Assembly: GCA_034670405.1 (NCBI GenBank)
Contig: JAXDDX010000122.1
Location: forward strand, 954,001-1,018,000
DNA length: 64,000 bases
Reading direction: 5' to 3'
DNA from: Hoplostethus atlanticus
Taxonomy: Eukaryota; Chordata; Actinopteri; Trachichthyiformes; Trachichthyidae
Made by a program: the position numbers and the translations under genes
The notes under the pieces: model-generated
The model's database searches: none
What the model saw: the letters and a program-made list of their open reading frames with translations, nothing else
Told to the model about the DNA's origin: nothing
Shown: positions 11,739-26,474 of the stretch, in pieces
Numbering within the stretch: the first letter of the stretch is position 1
Layout of the letters: the number at the start of each line of letters is the position of its first letter

Positions 11739-12169
11739 GAGCTGGTTGTAGCAGGAACTAGGAGGAGGGCACAGGTTTTTTTCTAGCTGATTAGGCAGCT
11801 GAAATCATCCTTTGTGAAGGCAGGGTAGGGTAGGGAGGGAGGGAAGCTGAACCTCCCAGAGGAAGACTTGTGGGTTCATTGCTGTTGGATTGATGCAGGG
11901 TTTTTTTTGTTCTGGGCTCGGTTTCAGGGGCGTGGGCCCATTCAGAGGCGAGGCCGGCGGCTCCTGGATTTATTCCGGCCCAGTGAGTAGCTGCAGTGGC
12001 TCTGGCGGGCCTGCGCTGGAGGATTTAAACCCCTATCGCAACGATGAAGCAGCATGCACTCGCAGAGAAAACGAGAGCAGGGAAGCAAGACCGTATACTC
12101 TCATTATCAGAGACCACAGGAGACAGGATTGGAGGGATGGACGGCGGGAGATAGATGGATGGAGGGAGG

Positions 12170-12173
<4 letters not shown>

Positions 12174-12204
<31 letters not shown>
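12174..12204 (+). repeat. Short (GA)n microsatellite
   Basis: About 15 GA units, preceded by GGAT/GGAG-like decayed repeats. Confidence 0.95.
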
Positions 12205-12206
<2 letters not shown>

Positions 12207-12476
12207 TTGAAGGGACAAAAAACACAATGATGGGGGGAAAAAAAAAAAAGTACCAGATGGAGGCAGAAAAAAACAGAGCGGAAAGTTTGTAACGCCAGAA
12301 CAGTCTCTGTCAGTTCTTCTGCCGTAGACGGGAAGGAGGATGAGCGAGGGAAGAGAGGGAGATTTGAGGGAGGACGAGTGGAGGAGAAAGATGAGAGGGC
12401 AAGTCGGCGGCTGTGTGGAGGATAGAGAGCCCTGTTGTCCAGTGTGTGTGAACACAGCAGAGCCACTGTCTGCAGC

Positions 12477-12647
<171 letters not shown>

Positions 12648-13009
12648 AAAGGTACACTGCTTCTCATTAATGTGCGATACGGCACAAGGCCCATTCTAGA
12701 GGCCATTACATCCCAGTAAGAACATCATTTGTCAAGATATTGCAGGAATCACATTTCATTTGTCTTTTTTATTATGGCACTCAGTTGATGCGAAGTCAAA
12801 ACGAGCCGCAGATACTTTCAAACTGGGACTGCATTATTCCCTGTGTGGAAATATCCTCGCTGACTATCTTTACATACAGAGAGATAGCGAGAGAGAGAGA
12901 GAGCAATCTATTTATTTTCCTGGCCCTCTGCCGTCTCGGCCTTCTTTCATGACTTTGAAACACCCAAGGGAGACACTTCACTTTTGTAAAGCAGGTGTGG
13001 AAGACAAAG

Positions 13010-13011
<2 letters not shown>

Positions 13012-13070
<59 letters not shown>
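13012..13070 (+). repeat. (GT)n microsatellite
   Basis: About 29 GT units. No gene is seen between 12646 and 13445. Confidence 0.98.
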
Positions 13071-13445
13071 CACTGTCTATGAGAGTTCAGTTAACGATGC
13101 CTCTTGTGACTCGGGGATGAGCTCAGCTAGATTTTCTGGGACATCTTTGCTAAAGTGACGTCCTCCATGTAGCACGGCGAACTAACAGTCTGTCTTAAAT
13201 ATGAACCGGATGCGGCGCCGTGCGCAGCCAACAGTTGAATAGGCCTGTCTGCTGCACTGCTCCAGGGTCACCGATGATGGATGGTCAAACTCAAGGTCCG
13301 TGGCCCGGAGTGTGCGAGTTTTCCAGAGCTGCACACGATGACCTTGGAGCGTACACGAAGAAGATTCACAACTCTTGATTGACCGATGGTCTGTGGACCC
13401 GATCTCTCACCTCCAGGCTCAGAGTAATGCAACAAGTAGCTACAG

Positions 13446-13690
13446 CAGGGTTAGACTGATATATCGGTCAGTGTCGTCCACCTCTGATATGATGGATATG
13501 ATGCAGTTTGATTGATTGCATGATTGATTCTAATGCAACATTTTAATTTTATTATTCTAGTGTCCCATGGTCTAAATATTCTGGGGGAAACACTGAATAT
13601 GTGTGTTTTTTTTTTTTTTTTGGCCATTGTCAAATGTAAAGATATTGATTATCAGCATAGAATATTGGTGGCAGATTCAGTCCAAAAAAC
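13446..13690 (+). mobile_element. Family 1 MITE, copy D, right end missing
   Basis: It starts with the family terminus CAGGGTTAGACTGATATATC and continues through GATGCAGTTTGATTGATTGC, GTCCCATGGTCTAAATATTC and TTCTGGGGGAAACACTGAAT. Similarity fades after CAGATTCAGTCCAAAAAACT, so the CCCATATCAGTC right end is absent. Confidence 0.7.
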
Positions 13691-15335
13691 TCACAATCGG
13701 CGTCACAAGTTGCGCACGTGTGTCAATGCAGGTGGCAAACTTGGCAGCGAATCCACCGATGTCGGTCATATTCACACTAATACAGTCAAATCTACTGACA
13801 AAGAGCGGAGAAATGTCTGCTGTGGTTCTTTTACGGTCAATTCTGAAGTAACAAGTGATGATCGCCATTTTGGATGCGGGCGTTCCAACCAGTTAACCGG
13901 TTACGCTTCCAAGTTGTAGCAATGAAATGCCATTCTTCCACTTCTTCTGACATCAACACATCGTAACTCTGGTCCACCTCACAGTTTTTGGTCTGGCTCT
14001 GGTTGGATCTGTTTTGACAACTCTTTCCTACCTTACTAACTTAACCTGACTCTGTAGATTCCATTAGCGCTTTCCCCTGCGCTATGGGCTTGATTAGTTC
14101 AGCCTCTAACACCAGACAAATAGCCTTGATTGCAAAGACCCAGAACTATCAGTCTGAACATTGCATTTATCATAGAATACCATGTTATATAATCGATGGA
14201 TGAAATGTTTCAGATAACCAACTGCTGATTGCCGAATTTCAGATAGTTGTTGAAAAGCACAATAATTGCAGCGCTGCTCTAGCAGATCATAGACTTCGCT
14301 TTATTGAGTCGAGTGGAAAATGAGAAAATTGGTGGTAGTTAGTGTCTAGCAGCGTCTCTCCCCCCCCCACCTGAAAATGCTTTAAAAACTGCACAAGCAA
14401 TCATAGAAGCATCATTAACAAACCGATGATCAGTACAAGAATGGAGGAAAAGAAGCTGCTTGTTGCCGGCCGGTAGTTGGCATACCATCCCTCTCCCAAA
14501 TAAATTACCCACTTCTTCAATGGCTCATATACAATAGGCTCTAATTATAATCAGTCTCAAGGGGCTGGAGGGATGCGTTTGGCTGCTAAGTAGGCTGCCC
14601 ATGCTGAGCGAGATCCCAAGATACTTCAGCGTTGAACGGCGCCTGTTGCTTTTGAGGCACAACGTGGGTTTATTCTCGTCAATACTCTAAAGTAAAGACA
14701 GGTATATGGGAGTTGATATGCCCCCCCCTCCTCCCACCCCGCTCTCCCTCTGATGTTCTGGTAAATTCAACCGAATATCTTTTAGAGGAGCTTCTTCTCT
14801 GAGGGATGTGCTCTTCCACGGGGGACCGTGGGTATTTGTAGAAGCGATCTGTCTGCTTGGAGAATGTGTCTCCCGAGTGTCTTAACTCTCATTTCTTCCC
14901 TCACCGCCAAAATGAAAGGAGACACACTGTGCTGTCTGCCCATTATCCTCAGGGCTTAGTCTCTCCCTGTCTTTTTAGATGAGTCTTAGAGGATATGGTG
15001 TGTGTGTGTGTGTGTGCGTGGCAGTATCTGTACCCCGGCATGTGCAATGCTACTGGCATGACATTCACACCTCTTGCACCTCTTAACGGCAACCTCACGC
15101 CAACCCAAAATGACAGTTTCCCTTTTGAAAGATTGTCTGCGTAATATAGAATGAATGCACGGCTGAGCGTTTGCCAGCATTTTAATTGGACTACACATTC
15201 GCTCCGTGTCACACACATCTGTCAAATTTGGATCGGTGAGTTTCCTTTGCGTACCGACTTGTTTATATCAAGTTTGACAAACGCAAGTTCATTTTACTTT
15301 CTCCAAGAAAAAGGACCAGAAATCTTGGTGATACA
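13691..15335. other. Intronic stretch, nothing recognised
   Basis: Unique sequence with a short GT run near 14998-15015. No gene is seen. Confidence 0.5.
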
Positions 15336-15609
15336 TTAAAGGGGCAATGAGTAAGATGTTTACTACCCCCTAGCATTAATTCACCATAATTTAATAATAA
15401 TCTGTTGGGTGTTGATTGGGTTGATCAATACCAATGAGTCACCGATCAACCCTATTGTGAAAATGTGGCTTTATTGTTATTACAGGCCACCGTAGCTCAA
15501 GGGGACGGGAGGGGTGAGATGTGTAGGTTTATGCAATTTCTGTCAGATGTTGTTGCAATTCCCACTGGCCGCCTGTAGAGGTCGCCAGATGACATAGCAC
15601 AACCTTTAA
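15336..15609. mobile_element. TTAA-type MITE copy 2 (T2/Kolobok-like termini)
   Basis: The ends are TTAAAGGGGCAATGAGTAAG and TAGCACAACCTTTAA, so the copy is flanked by TTAA on both sides. Its right part (GCCTGTAGAGGTCGCCAGAT) matches CCTGTAGGGGCCGCC in copy 1. TTAAAGG-type ends with a TTAA target are known for T2 MITEs of the Kolobok superfamily. The assignment is by termini only. Confidence 0.6.
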
Positions 15610-17656
15610 GGCCTAATGTATACAGTGAGCTCCATACGTTTTTGGAATCTCAACCCGCTTGTTTTCACAGACAAAAAGTTGGCAGCCCAGCAGTGAAAGT
15701 GCCCTCGCTGCATGAATACCACATGAGTTTATTGGTAGCTGTTTCCTCACACGAAGCCCTCGGCAGCCCTTAGAAGTGTGTTTGTACTCATTGATCAGTC
15801 GACCAGCCCACCCCCTCTCTCCAACCTCGGCCACATTGGAGGGGAGGGGATGGATTGCCGGGCAAACCTGGCCGAAGCTCCCGAATCTCCTGCATCTCTG
15901 GCATGCCGTATAGATCCAGGCAGCGTGAAACCTCAGAACTGAGAGCCAGAGAGGCAAGGCACAAACAGGCAACCGTTGTAGGCATGCTCTATCTCTTCCT
16001 CCCTCGCACACATGCCCACACATGCACCCTTCACACACTCATTTTCTTCCCCTTTCTCCCTATGCTTTTCTACACTGTGCCTACCCACCCACCACCCTGC
16101 ACCTCTTGCCTGTCCCGGCCATCAGTCAGTCTCCCCGCTGTGCGGCTGATGTGACAGAGGAGCCGTCAGAACATCTCAGTCGGAGGCTGTGATGCTGAGC
16201 CGGAGTGACAGAGCGACAGGGGGAAACGCGCCAGACAAACCGCCAGTAATACTGCCTGTCCTTTCACTTACAGCTCCCTGTCAAAACCGGAGTGCTGACA
16301 GAGTGGGGAAAAGGCACAGGCGCCCGCAAATGTGCACGCACCCAAGCAATATGTGTACACACACACACATGCCGCTGTTTGAATTATAATCGGATCATTT
16401 CGAAGAAGCCACCTTGCTGATGCACTTTGAGTGTTTTCCCGTAGCTGTTGCTGCAATATGGAAAGCTCTGTTAGCCGAGCGCAGTGCCAAAAATGGTATC
16501 TGCCGCATTCGGTGTGTGACTTTACTGTCACAGCCCCCCTCTGAGCTGCTGAGTTATTTACACAGTTTGGGGTGAGGATTAGGTCTCATTGTTTCCCATG
16601 CATGACTGGCATTAATGTGCCCGGGTGGCTAAACAGGACGGGTGATGCACAGAGACATGGCTGGCTCTTACCTCAATCAGGCCTGGATGATCCGGGATTA
16701 CTGGAGACCGCATTCGTTCGTTCCCTATGGGCTGCAGCTAGGTCCGCCTCCAAGACACCCCTCATAGCGCCACATGCTAATCAATGCTGAGACACAGTGC
16801 CTGCAAAATACTTTACTAAGAGATTGTGAGCATGCTTACAAATGTGGACTATACCCATATAATAAGAGTGAGAACACGTGTGTTGTAAAGGGATGTGGAG
16901 CAGCCGTGCTAGCTGCAGGAAAAGCCTAGCAGCGTTGGCCATGTTTTCTAAATGTTAGATTAACGAATCAATGACTGTCTGCCTAAATGCCAACTGACAT
17001 TCTTCTACGAGCTGGTTCACAACGAGGCTTTGCCGCCTTTTGACAGAAGCTAATTTTTCTGTTATTTAGCGTACAAAATAATTAAACCGCGCCGTGTCAT
17101 TATTGAATTTAATGTGGAAAATCGGCGCCTTTTCTCTCTGAAATAAAGTAATTGTCTCCTGGCTGAGTTCTGTGGAAGAGTGACAAAGGAGATTAAGAGT
17201 CCCTAATTCTCCTCAGAAATCCACTTTAGCCCTACTAGAGAATCTAGCCTGAGGGTTGAAGAAAGCTTTATATCCCTATCGCCAGACTGAGCTGCTCTTA
17301 GCTTCATGTGTCCCCTGCCTCACTCCCATTCAGCGACGACAGGTGGAGCTGATAATGTTCACCTGGGGCAAATGACTCAGTTTTCTCTGTCGACTCCCAC
17401 TCAGAAGACCTTGCGACCTTTAGACGGACCCTGATGGGCGCCCAGACATCCGAGGGGGTTCCATAATTCAGGACTGTACTCCTCTCTGTCAAACCTTAAG
17501 TGACCTTTGACCTGTGTCACAACCCTATGTGCTCACCCAAACACACATCTAGCTCCCTACACTTGTGCTGACCTTCATTTCTCAGCTGCGCTTCCAAGGG
17601 AAAGTGCAGGCTTTGCCAGTCTGGTTTAGCCTACGTGACAAGCTTAGGCGCGCACG

Positions 17657-17692
<36 letters not shown>

Positions 17693-20618
17693 TGCACACA
17701 CACACACAAACACAGAAAAGTCCAGCAGCATAACCGCAGGCTACAGGCAAAGACTCAGCCAAGAGATTACGCAGCTCTCAGAGGTGACACCCCGTGTCCG
17801 TCGAGTCGGCAATGAATTATTCTCCCCCCTAATCAGGACAGACAAAGCTGTTGTCGCCGGCGTGTCATAAATCACCTCTGAGACCCGGTCGCAAGTATGA
17901 CTCACTTCATACTTTCACGAGAGGCTTGCACAATGCACAGCTACCCTGACCTTTGGGGGCATGTAGCCAGATGCATCGGTTAGCAGCTGGTTAATTTGCC
18001 TTTGACAGCCTCGGTGGTGACACGACCACCAGACAGCCTTCAGCCAAATTCATCCCCCTTTGTACCCCCACCCCTCAAACCCCCAGAATCTGCGGATTTC
18101 AAGATTTCGACAAAGGAGAATAATCCCATTTAGAGGACCCAATTTGGACCCCATGTATTTATGTGTTTCATCTCTCTGAGAGCGAGTGATTCACTTTGTT
18201 GTGGCGGGGCTTTCTCTCCGAATAAAGCATCTGCTGGCAGGTTAGCCTAATGCAACGCTCCCTTCTGGAACTTCACTCTGCGATAGCCTAAGGCTGCAAA
18301 CATAAGTGGATTAGAAAACACACACACACACACACACACACAGAGAATCCACTGTCTGATTTATGAAAACCTGTACACACTGGCATCTCTGTCTGCCTAA
18401 CACACCCCCAAACACCGACAAACATGCAGAAGCAAGACCTACCCACACCACAGCATAGAGCATCCAGCGTCTTGCTTGCGTCTAGCTGTGATGCTAACCG
18501 GTCATAAGGCTCGCCCTGTGTGGCGGGTGACGTAGCACACAACCTGCAGCGGGAGAGAGAAACCCAGAGATAACGATGCAGGCCACAGACATTTTGAGTG
18601 AGGTGCTTTGTGTTGCTTCTGTGTTTGTTTTTGTTTTTTTGGGGCCATCGTTATGCTGCCTGCCTCGTGGCCTTTTTCCACAGGCAGGCCATTAGTGGAA
18701 TGCGATCATGTCCAAAGCTTTCTTCAAGTGACAAACATGATTTAATTCGACCGTGTATTGTATATCCGTTTTGAAAAGAATGACATTGTTTGCCTAGTAC
18801 ACGAACACCAGGCCACATCATTACAGCCCAGTGTGCCCTCTGTTTCCCCTTCACAAAGTTTCCAGCGAGGTCCCAGGGGTCCTTGTGTTGGCTGCATTAG
18901 ATAACAGATGTGCACAAGAAATACATTCATTACTTCACTATAGGAAATCGACACTGCAGTTATTAGTGTATACTTTAAGGGCTCTGTGTGTGTTTGTGTA
19001 TGTGTGTGTGGTGGAGGATTTGCGGGGGGGCTTGTGGCTTCCAAAAGCAAAGCCTAAGCTGAATGTCTTCAGACGGTATTAGACAATGCAGGCATGACAG
19101 ACACTTAATTCATTGACCTCATTCCTTGATGTTGTTTATTTGCGTTCTTCTCGCTGCTTTGCGGGCTTCTCTAATGACGGCGGGCAGCCAGCGCCGCACG
19201 GCGGATCAATCTACCGCTTTACCGCTCGGAGTGTGTATGTGCGAGAGAGAGAGTTTTCAGGATTTGAAACTATTTCAGTTGTTTCGGCTCTCCTACTGAT
19301 CTACGTCAGCAGAGCCCTGCACATAAAGGCGGGCGAGTGATGGGCTCGTAAACAGAGTCTGTGAATGGTTGAATAAATGGCTATATCTTTGAATGTTAAA
19401 TCGATAACTCTCCAGCTGCAGCCTCAGCACCGCAGCCCCATAGGATATCCATAAATTGAGCTGCCGACGGCGGCCGAGTCAAAGCCACCAACTCCCATTA
19501 AACCCCGTCCTGAAGAGGGACAGGTATAGGTCACATTGTCCAAGTGCTGACAGAGATTAATTGAGGTTGCGTGACTTTGTACACCCGCGGGCCCCCAGGG
19601 GGGTCTCTCCGTCCCTGCCCTTAAATAACCTCTCAGCGCCCAGCCACCTCGCCGACGGTAACAGGTGAATATTTCATGAACCGCAGGGATTTGAAAGGAG
19701 CCGCTACCGATTTCTTTTTTTTTTCCCTGTGGTGACAGCTAATGGCTGCAGATGTGAGAGAGGGGAAGGACCAGAGGTTCCCTCAACTCATGAGGGATTT
19801 GGCGATCCATTCCACCGGCAGTGGCTGTCTCGATTGCTCGGGCAAACAAAGTGTCACATTAGTCTGTCCTGGCACTCGTGTGTTTTTTTTCAACCTAACT
19901 TATGAAAGAGCAGCTAAATTGTGCAGGGAAGTGTGGATTTGAAGATGGTCACAGGCTACGCTGAAGTGAGAGGCAATATCAAACCGTCGTGGAGATTCTA
20001 GCCGCTGTTTGTTTTCCAAAGCGTTGGCTGTCTGGAACACAATCTCCCTCTGCTGATGTCAACCTGTCTGCTTGAGTTAAGCCACTTTTATGCTCGTGCT
20101 TATTTTTGTTTGCGGGTACAAAATCGTGCACGGCTTTCACAACTGGACTAGCGATTTTCATCCACCAACCGCTCAGTTCCATTTTCCGTTTCATTTTCTC
20201 TTCGGTGCTCAGCTCCTCATCGCTCATCCCTCATCGGCGTTTCTGCACTGCGCTTCCCAGAGATCACCTGTCAATCAAACAGTATGGCCAGTACTGTGAC
20301 GTCTTTTTCCTTGGATTGAGGTGCTGTAGGTGCCGCTCACACTTATGGAAAGTAACATTATCAGAACTTTATTTCTGATTATTGTGACAAATGATGGCGA
20401 TTTTTGTCCATTTTTGTCTAGTGGGACTAAAACATCCAGTCAGTCCCAGAACATATGGAGCTGTAAGTGTTCCTATGTGTGTGTTTTTGCTGCTGGGTAT
20501 TTAAGCAGCTTTCTGAAAAGGTGTAAGTGTATGCATACCCTTTCTCTAGGTGAAAATGTGTGCATATATGCCACTCTGCAGTGTGTGTGTGTTCTCGCTC
20601 TCTTGCATGTGTTTAGCC

Positions 20619-20658
<40 letters not shown>

Positions 20659-21987
20659 TGTGTCTGTCTGCGTGCATGAATGAATGCTGCTCTTTCAAAT
20701 TGCTCTATAACCGTCAGAGCAGCGCACATCAAAAGGCTCATTGCCTCCTCCCAGCCCTACCTGGTGAAATTGTGTACTCCCTATATCTCAGCGCCTGCTG
20801 CTCCATTCAGGGCAAATTACCTTGAGCACGCAAAGATGTGACACACTGTTGCATCAAAAACATCCTGAGATTTCATCAGTCCTACCGACGCGTTAGGCGC
20901 TTGTCCTCTCTTTTTCCTGTAATTTCAACTCTTGTTTCCGTCCAGATGAGCCAGGGTAGGGTGGGGTGGTTGTCTAGACTCGGCGTTGGGGTCGGAAGAG
21001 GGTGGGGACGGGGTAATTCTTGCACTGCGGCGGAGGGTCGAAAGGGGGAGGGCAGCTTTGCTGGGCTTGTAGAGGTTCGCAGGGGGTAAATGGATGTAAT
21101 TAGAGACGTTTTGGAGACGCAGAGGGGGCGGCCAAATCATCCGAGGCACTCCCTCCGTTCTTCCGTCCCTACCCGCGCGACGAGGCATGTGGCGGTTGCT
21201 GCAGAGAGTTGCAGTTGAAAATGACAGCAGTGCAAATAATCCCGCCAAGCAAACACCTGCATCTTCACATGGGCTTTGTGGTGTTGTTTTTTTCCCCCCT
21301 CCACTCCACGTACAGCTAATTACCACTTGTGATTGAGAAGAATGGTGTGATGATGATGAGGAGGAAGTTGGTAAGGGTGCCTCTCCTCCACGAGGGACAT
21401 GGTGCACTACTGTGATTGATTTTTGAATGCTGAGACAGACACTGATGCTGCATTCAGGGGAAGACAGCACATCATTCAGCTTTCGGATGGCAAATGCCAC
21501 TTGGAAACTGAAGGATTGCGACGGACCCCTGATTGCCTGAATTCTGATGTCTTCAACAAGAAAAAGTCAAGTGTAGGGAATGATTTGTTTCAATTTAATT
21601 TCAAATAAATTCCAACAAAAACAATGACATTGCGATGCCGTAAAACATGAACCCTTGTATCACCCATTAAGTGGATGTGTGAAAAAGCTCATCAGGAGCC
21701 GCCGGAGTCGACCGAATACTTCAATCACGGCGTCTAGACACCTTCAGACGAGCCCAAACACTTCCAGCTTGTCGCTTCGAACCGCCGAGTCTTTCCGCCG
21801 CTTATTCCCACATGAGATGAATGCAGCGTAACCGTGTCTCTTTCTTTCCCCGCACTTCCCCTCATCCCCTATTTCCTGTTTCTCGTTTTAGACCGTCTCG
21901 CCTCTTGAGCTCACATGAGAGTCCTCCTGCCACAGCTCTCTCTCTAGCACCTCTCCAGTCTGTCATACCTTCACACGCCGCTCTTCC

Positions 21988-22041
<54 letters not shown>

Positions 22042-25000
22042 TGGCTTTGGATAGTATTCGTCGCTGGTGCAGATGATAATTCAGAACAATGTGCATCTGT
22101 TTCTTTCTCTCCCTCCTCCTGCAAGTCACATGTGCAACAATGTTCAGTCACCTTGCATCTTTTGAGGATTTTCTCCACATTTGGTTTCTCCATCTGTGTT
22201 TTGATAAAGTGAATGTGCATCCCGTACATATGTGATCTAAATGGGTAAATTGAATTGGTACACCAAGACACTTACTGTGCATGTGCATAGACCTGCTAAT
22301 GTGAATGTGACACACAATTTGCACATCATCTATATTTTCTGTCATTTGCTGTAGTTTGCATACACATCGATATATTTCTTTTATAATATTTCACTTATTT
22401 CATGCTACACATATATGATTTTGTCATATTTTCCATTTTCTCTTCTCTTATTTTCCACACCCTCATAATTTTTCCCTCACAGATTTGTACTTAACATGCT
22501 CTTGACATGTTTGAATTGTTGGTTGCATTGTGATGAAAGCCCCCCATGTGCTCTATTCTCAGTCATATTCAATTTCTCCTTTTGTCGCATTCCATTTTGC
22601 TGCTGCCAATTTTCCTATAGGAATCGAAGGTTTCATTTTTTTTCTTTTTTAATTATATCTCCTCTCATCCTCCTCCCATTTTACCTCAAATTATCCGCCG
22701 TACAGTACGGTGCTGCTGCTGAATAGATGCCCGCTGTGCCGCTTTCTGATCAAGACAACGTGACGGTGGCTGTCTGCTTGACAAACCAAGTTTCTGGAGT
22801 GGAAGATTTGAGTAGTAACAGGATACGTCAAAGAAGAATATGATGTGAATAAGAAAAGAGCAAATGGAGGTTATATAAACTCAACAACTATTTACCCCCA
22901 ACTAATTACCCCCCAAAAAAGTCTGGCGTTAACAGTAAGTGCAAAATAGCAGCGGGGGTATCAGCTGTAGCAGAACTCACTGAGACAGTGACAATGTGAG
23001 ATTTGAGCATTATAAAAAGGTGGAGAAAATTATAAAATATCTAAAATTATAGATATCTCTCTATCTCTGTCTCAACAAGCATGCAAATACGTACAAATAG
23101 CATCCACGTTTCATAAAAGGTCTGAATATTTACCAGCTATAAAGGGTTGATTGCGCTCTCTGAATGCACGAACGCCCACTTTCCTGTTACAATCACTTGA
23201 TGAGTGCGGGCCCCCGGCCCCTTCCAAATCTGATTCATTCCAAAATGAGATATCTGAAAAAATGATTGCTGGGATGAAAGTAAAGCGCGACACGGGTTAT
23301 TATCAAAACGGGTGTATCGCTTCTGGGTTGTTGCCCACACACCCGCGTGCTGTAACGATCACCAATAAGACGACAGAGAGGAACCATGCAAGGTCAATGC
23401 AATGCTAATATTTGCTTTGGGGGCTCTAGGCTTGCTGGGAAACGCTCAAAAACGACAAACACTGGACAGCACTCTCTGTAAATGGCAACGCTGCTCCATT
23501 GGCCGTACTGGGGGATGTTGCATAGGCACAAATGCATGTATGTGCATTTACACTTGCAGCAAGGTGTGAATCGTTCCTCCTGATGCATTCTTGAAACCAT
23601 TCCCTGTCATTTAAGAGCCTAGGGAGAAGAGCGCCTAATGATTGCTTTTTGAAAACAATCTAGAGCGGACTGTATGAAAAAGCAATTTTTATCATGAATA
23701 TGTAAAGAAGTGCCCCGTGGCTAATGTGTACCTCACGCTGTGCTTTATGTTATTGCGTCTTCAGTGGCCAAATGCAAGTACAAAGTAGTTTCCCTTCTAC
23801 AAACGGCCAGATGTGAGAGGTGTGAGTCTGTACTCCACGATAAAGTAAATATTTCCTTGTTCTCTTTTTATACTCACTTGTAGAGACTTCTGTGGTACAA
23901 ACCCCGCCCCCCCCCCCCAATGGTTTCTGTGGAACGAGCGCCGCGGGGGCTTCGGGGCTGATTAGCCCTCAGAGACTTTCTGCTAATGCTCGTTTTCATT
24001 ACACTCTAAGATTATCAAAAGCTACTCTCCTCTAAGCATGCTTGTTTCTTCTCCAGTGTGTCTGGTGTTCACTCCCAAACGCAAATACCCCCCCCCCTTT
24101 TCTGTTTTATAGGGTGCACGTGGTGGACGCACGCGCGCACACACACATGCCTTGACTGGCTCAACTTTGCTTTTTTGTTAGCACTCACTCAGAGATGAGA
24201 GAGAAAGCGAGGCAGAGAGAGAGGTAGAGAGCTGGGCTGATAAGGGAGATGAAAGGGGGAATAAAAGAGGAAAAGGGGGGATGAAGTGCTCTTGAAGGGA
24301 AATGTAAAGATCAGTAATATGCCTCCATGTGGTGATTAAGAGGACCCAGGGGTGGGAGGAGTGGCGGGAGGCCTGGGGGTTAGTGGAGTGAGAGTCGGGA
24401 TCAAGACCAGATTGACAGCTCCCCAATTCCCCTTCACCCTGGCTCATTTCCTCCATGGTTCAGCTCTTCCGGCTCCCTCTCCTCCCACTACAGCCCTATA
24501 CACACCGCTACACACAACTCCTACATGGTCATTATTACCCGTGAGTGGTCCGCCGGGGCTTTGTGGGGTCCGTCCCACCCAGCTCTGCGCACCGCCTGCT
24601 TGGCTGAAGCCATCTGCTTGCAGGCCCGGGTGGCTCTTCAGCTCCCTGGTCCGTCTCTAATGCCGCCCTCACCTCGTGTCGGGAGAAGCGTCAGCGCGGG
24701 GTAACACCTTGTTGCTACAACTTGGAGGCATTCATGTGTTTAACTATTTTGTTTTCCATCATACCAATTGATTCTGACCAAAATCTCCGACGTGCAAAAA
24801 GAAAGTCCCACATGTCCTACTTGTAATCACCACTAGGAGGCTGGCGTGACCATTTTTTTCCCCCCTAGTCGGCAGCTCGCATTTACGATACAGCCAATAT
24901 GCCCTGAACGCAGCATGAGGCCCCAGAGCCAGCCTGACCCCCATCTAAGGGTAGAGGCTTAATGGAGGGGGTCACTTTCTGTTTTCATCCACCCTGAGCG

Positions 25001-25239
25001 AGGCAAGACAAATGGACATGTTGAAACCCCCCCATCTTTTCTTACACCACCCACACAGGGGGGAGGTGTTGGCAAGGTGCCCACCGCCTCACCTTGAAGG
25101 GGCATCGTGTCTGCAAATGCACACGCACACACAGGAAACACACGAGCAGGCACGTACACACACATGCACACTAAGGTTAGATCAATACATCTCTGTAGTG
25201 CCAGTGTGGTGAGGGAATAGTTTACTCAACAGCTGCAGG
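15610..25239. other. Long intronic stretch with microsatellites only
   Basis: (CA)n at 17659-17687 and 17695-17708, (CA)n at 18318-18342, (GT)n at 20621-20657 and (GT)n at 21991-22040. Homopolymer C or G runs are also present (for example near 23908-23919). The frames are short and unrecognised. I see no exon, RNA gene or bounded transposon here, though conserved regulatory elements cannot be seen from one sequence. Confidence 0.5.
21991..22040 (+). repeat. (GT)n microsatellite
   Basis: 25 TG units without interruption. Confidence 0.98.
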
Positions 25240-25415
25240 GGGAGCGGTCTGTAAAACCTGCAATGCAATTTGATTTTCTTTGCACATTTTAATTCCACCC
25301 TGACAAGAATAAAAGTCTGGGGGGAACAAAAAACGCTTCTAAAAGTTTGGGCATGAAAATGGTCAAATTAAAAGAGACTGAATCTGCACAAAATATGTTA
25401 TTGGCATCTTAATTC
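25240..25415 (+). mobile_element. Family 1 MITE, copy E, partial
   Basis: CCACCCTGACAAGAATAAAA, GTCTGGGGGGAAC and GGGCATGAAAATGGTCAAAT match the family interior. GTAAAACCTGCAATG-AATTT with TTTTCTTTGCACA to its left matches copy A. Neither end is intact. Confidence 0.6.
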
Positions 25416-25427
25416 CAATAGTAGTGT

Positions 25428-25429
<2 letters not shown>

Positions 25430-25475
<46 letters not shown>
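25430..25475 (+). repeat. (GT)n microsatellite
   Basis: About 23 GT units directly right of family 1 copy E. Confidence 0.98.
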
Positions 25476-25476
<1 letters not shown>

Positions 25477-25876
25477 CCCATTGAAGACTATATTTAAGGG
25501 TTGCTTGTATTATTTTATATATATATATGTATTTTAGTTTTCTGCATTGCTCACAGCTTGCGAAGTGGATGTGTTCACGTTAGAGGCCACATGCCAAGTG
25601 ATGCTAACTGCAGGACAAGCTGATGTGCAAAATATTGGCAGCTGTTTCAGATAGTGTGAATGTTAAATGAGGATAGGATCTGAGCTGACGGGGGGGGGGG
25701 GGGCTCAGCGGTCTAGCTGGAGTGATAGATAGGGAGCATTAAAATATTATCTGAACAGCAGCTTAAGTGTCATAATGGATATTACCACATCATAAACTTT
25801 CATTCCTTGGTTAATGCTCCGAAGACAGACATATAAGCTACTTTGCACATATGCCCCCGGGGCATTGCACTGCACA

Positions 25877-25877
<1 letters not shown>

Positions 25878-25934
<57 letters not shown>
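25878..25934 (+). repeat. (CA)n microsatellite
   Basis: About 28 CA units. A pure G run lies upstream near 25691-25702. Confidence 0.98.
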
Positions 25935-25936
<2 letters not shown>

Positions 25937-26474
25937 CTCTACACAAGATTGGTTACCGTTTACCAGATGACCAGTGGGGCAGTGGCCCCTATATGTATGT
26001 CTATATTAACATGCAGCACGTATTCCCAGCCGTTGTAATTCTCTACCCTTGCTCTACAGTCTTGTAACTCTTCCCCAGTGACTCAGCAGGCCTGCACAGC
26101 AGAGCTGTAGTTCTGCATGGCCATAGTTAATGACAGCAGTGCAGTGTGCCGAGGCGGCCCGGGCTGACATTGTAGTGCCATTGTGGTCACTGAGGGTCAG
26201 CGTACACTGGATTGCAAGTCAAAGTTGGCCCCGGCAGTGGTAATTACAGGCCTATATCTCAGACTCGACTCTTCTCCTTGCCCACCATTGTTTGGTGCTG
26301 TTGCCTTAAAATTGATAATTGGTTCATTTATACCATGTGGGCACCTGTCACAGGTGACACAGGTTTAATTACACTGCAAATGAGAAATGTTCAATTTTGA
26401 GAATCATTGTTGTAAATCATTAGATGAATGTGTGAAGATCGAAAGTTGTTTCAACCAACTTTCTAAAGAATCAA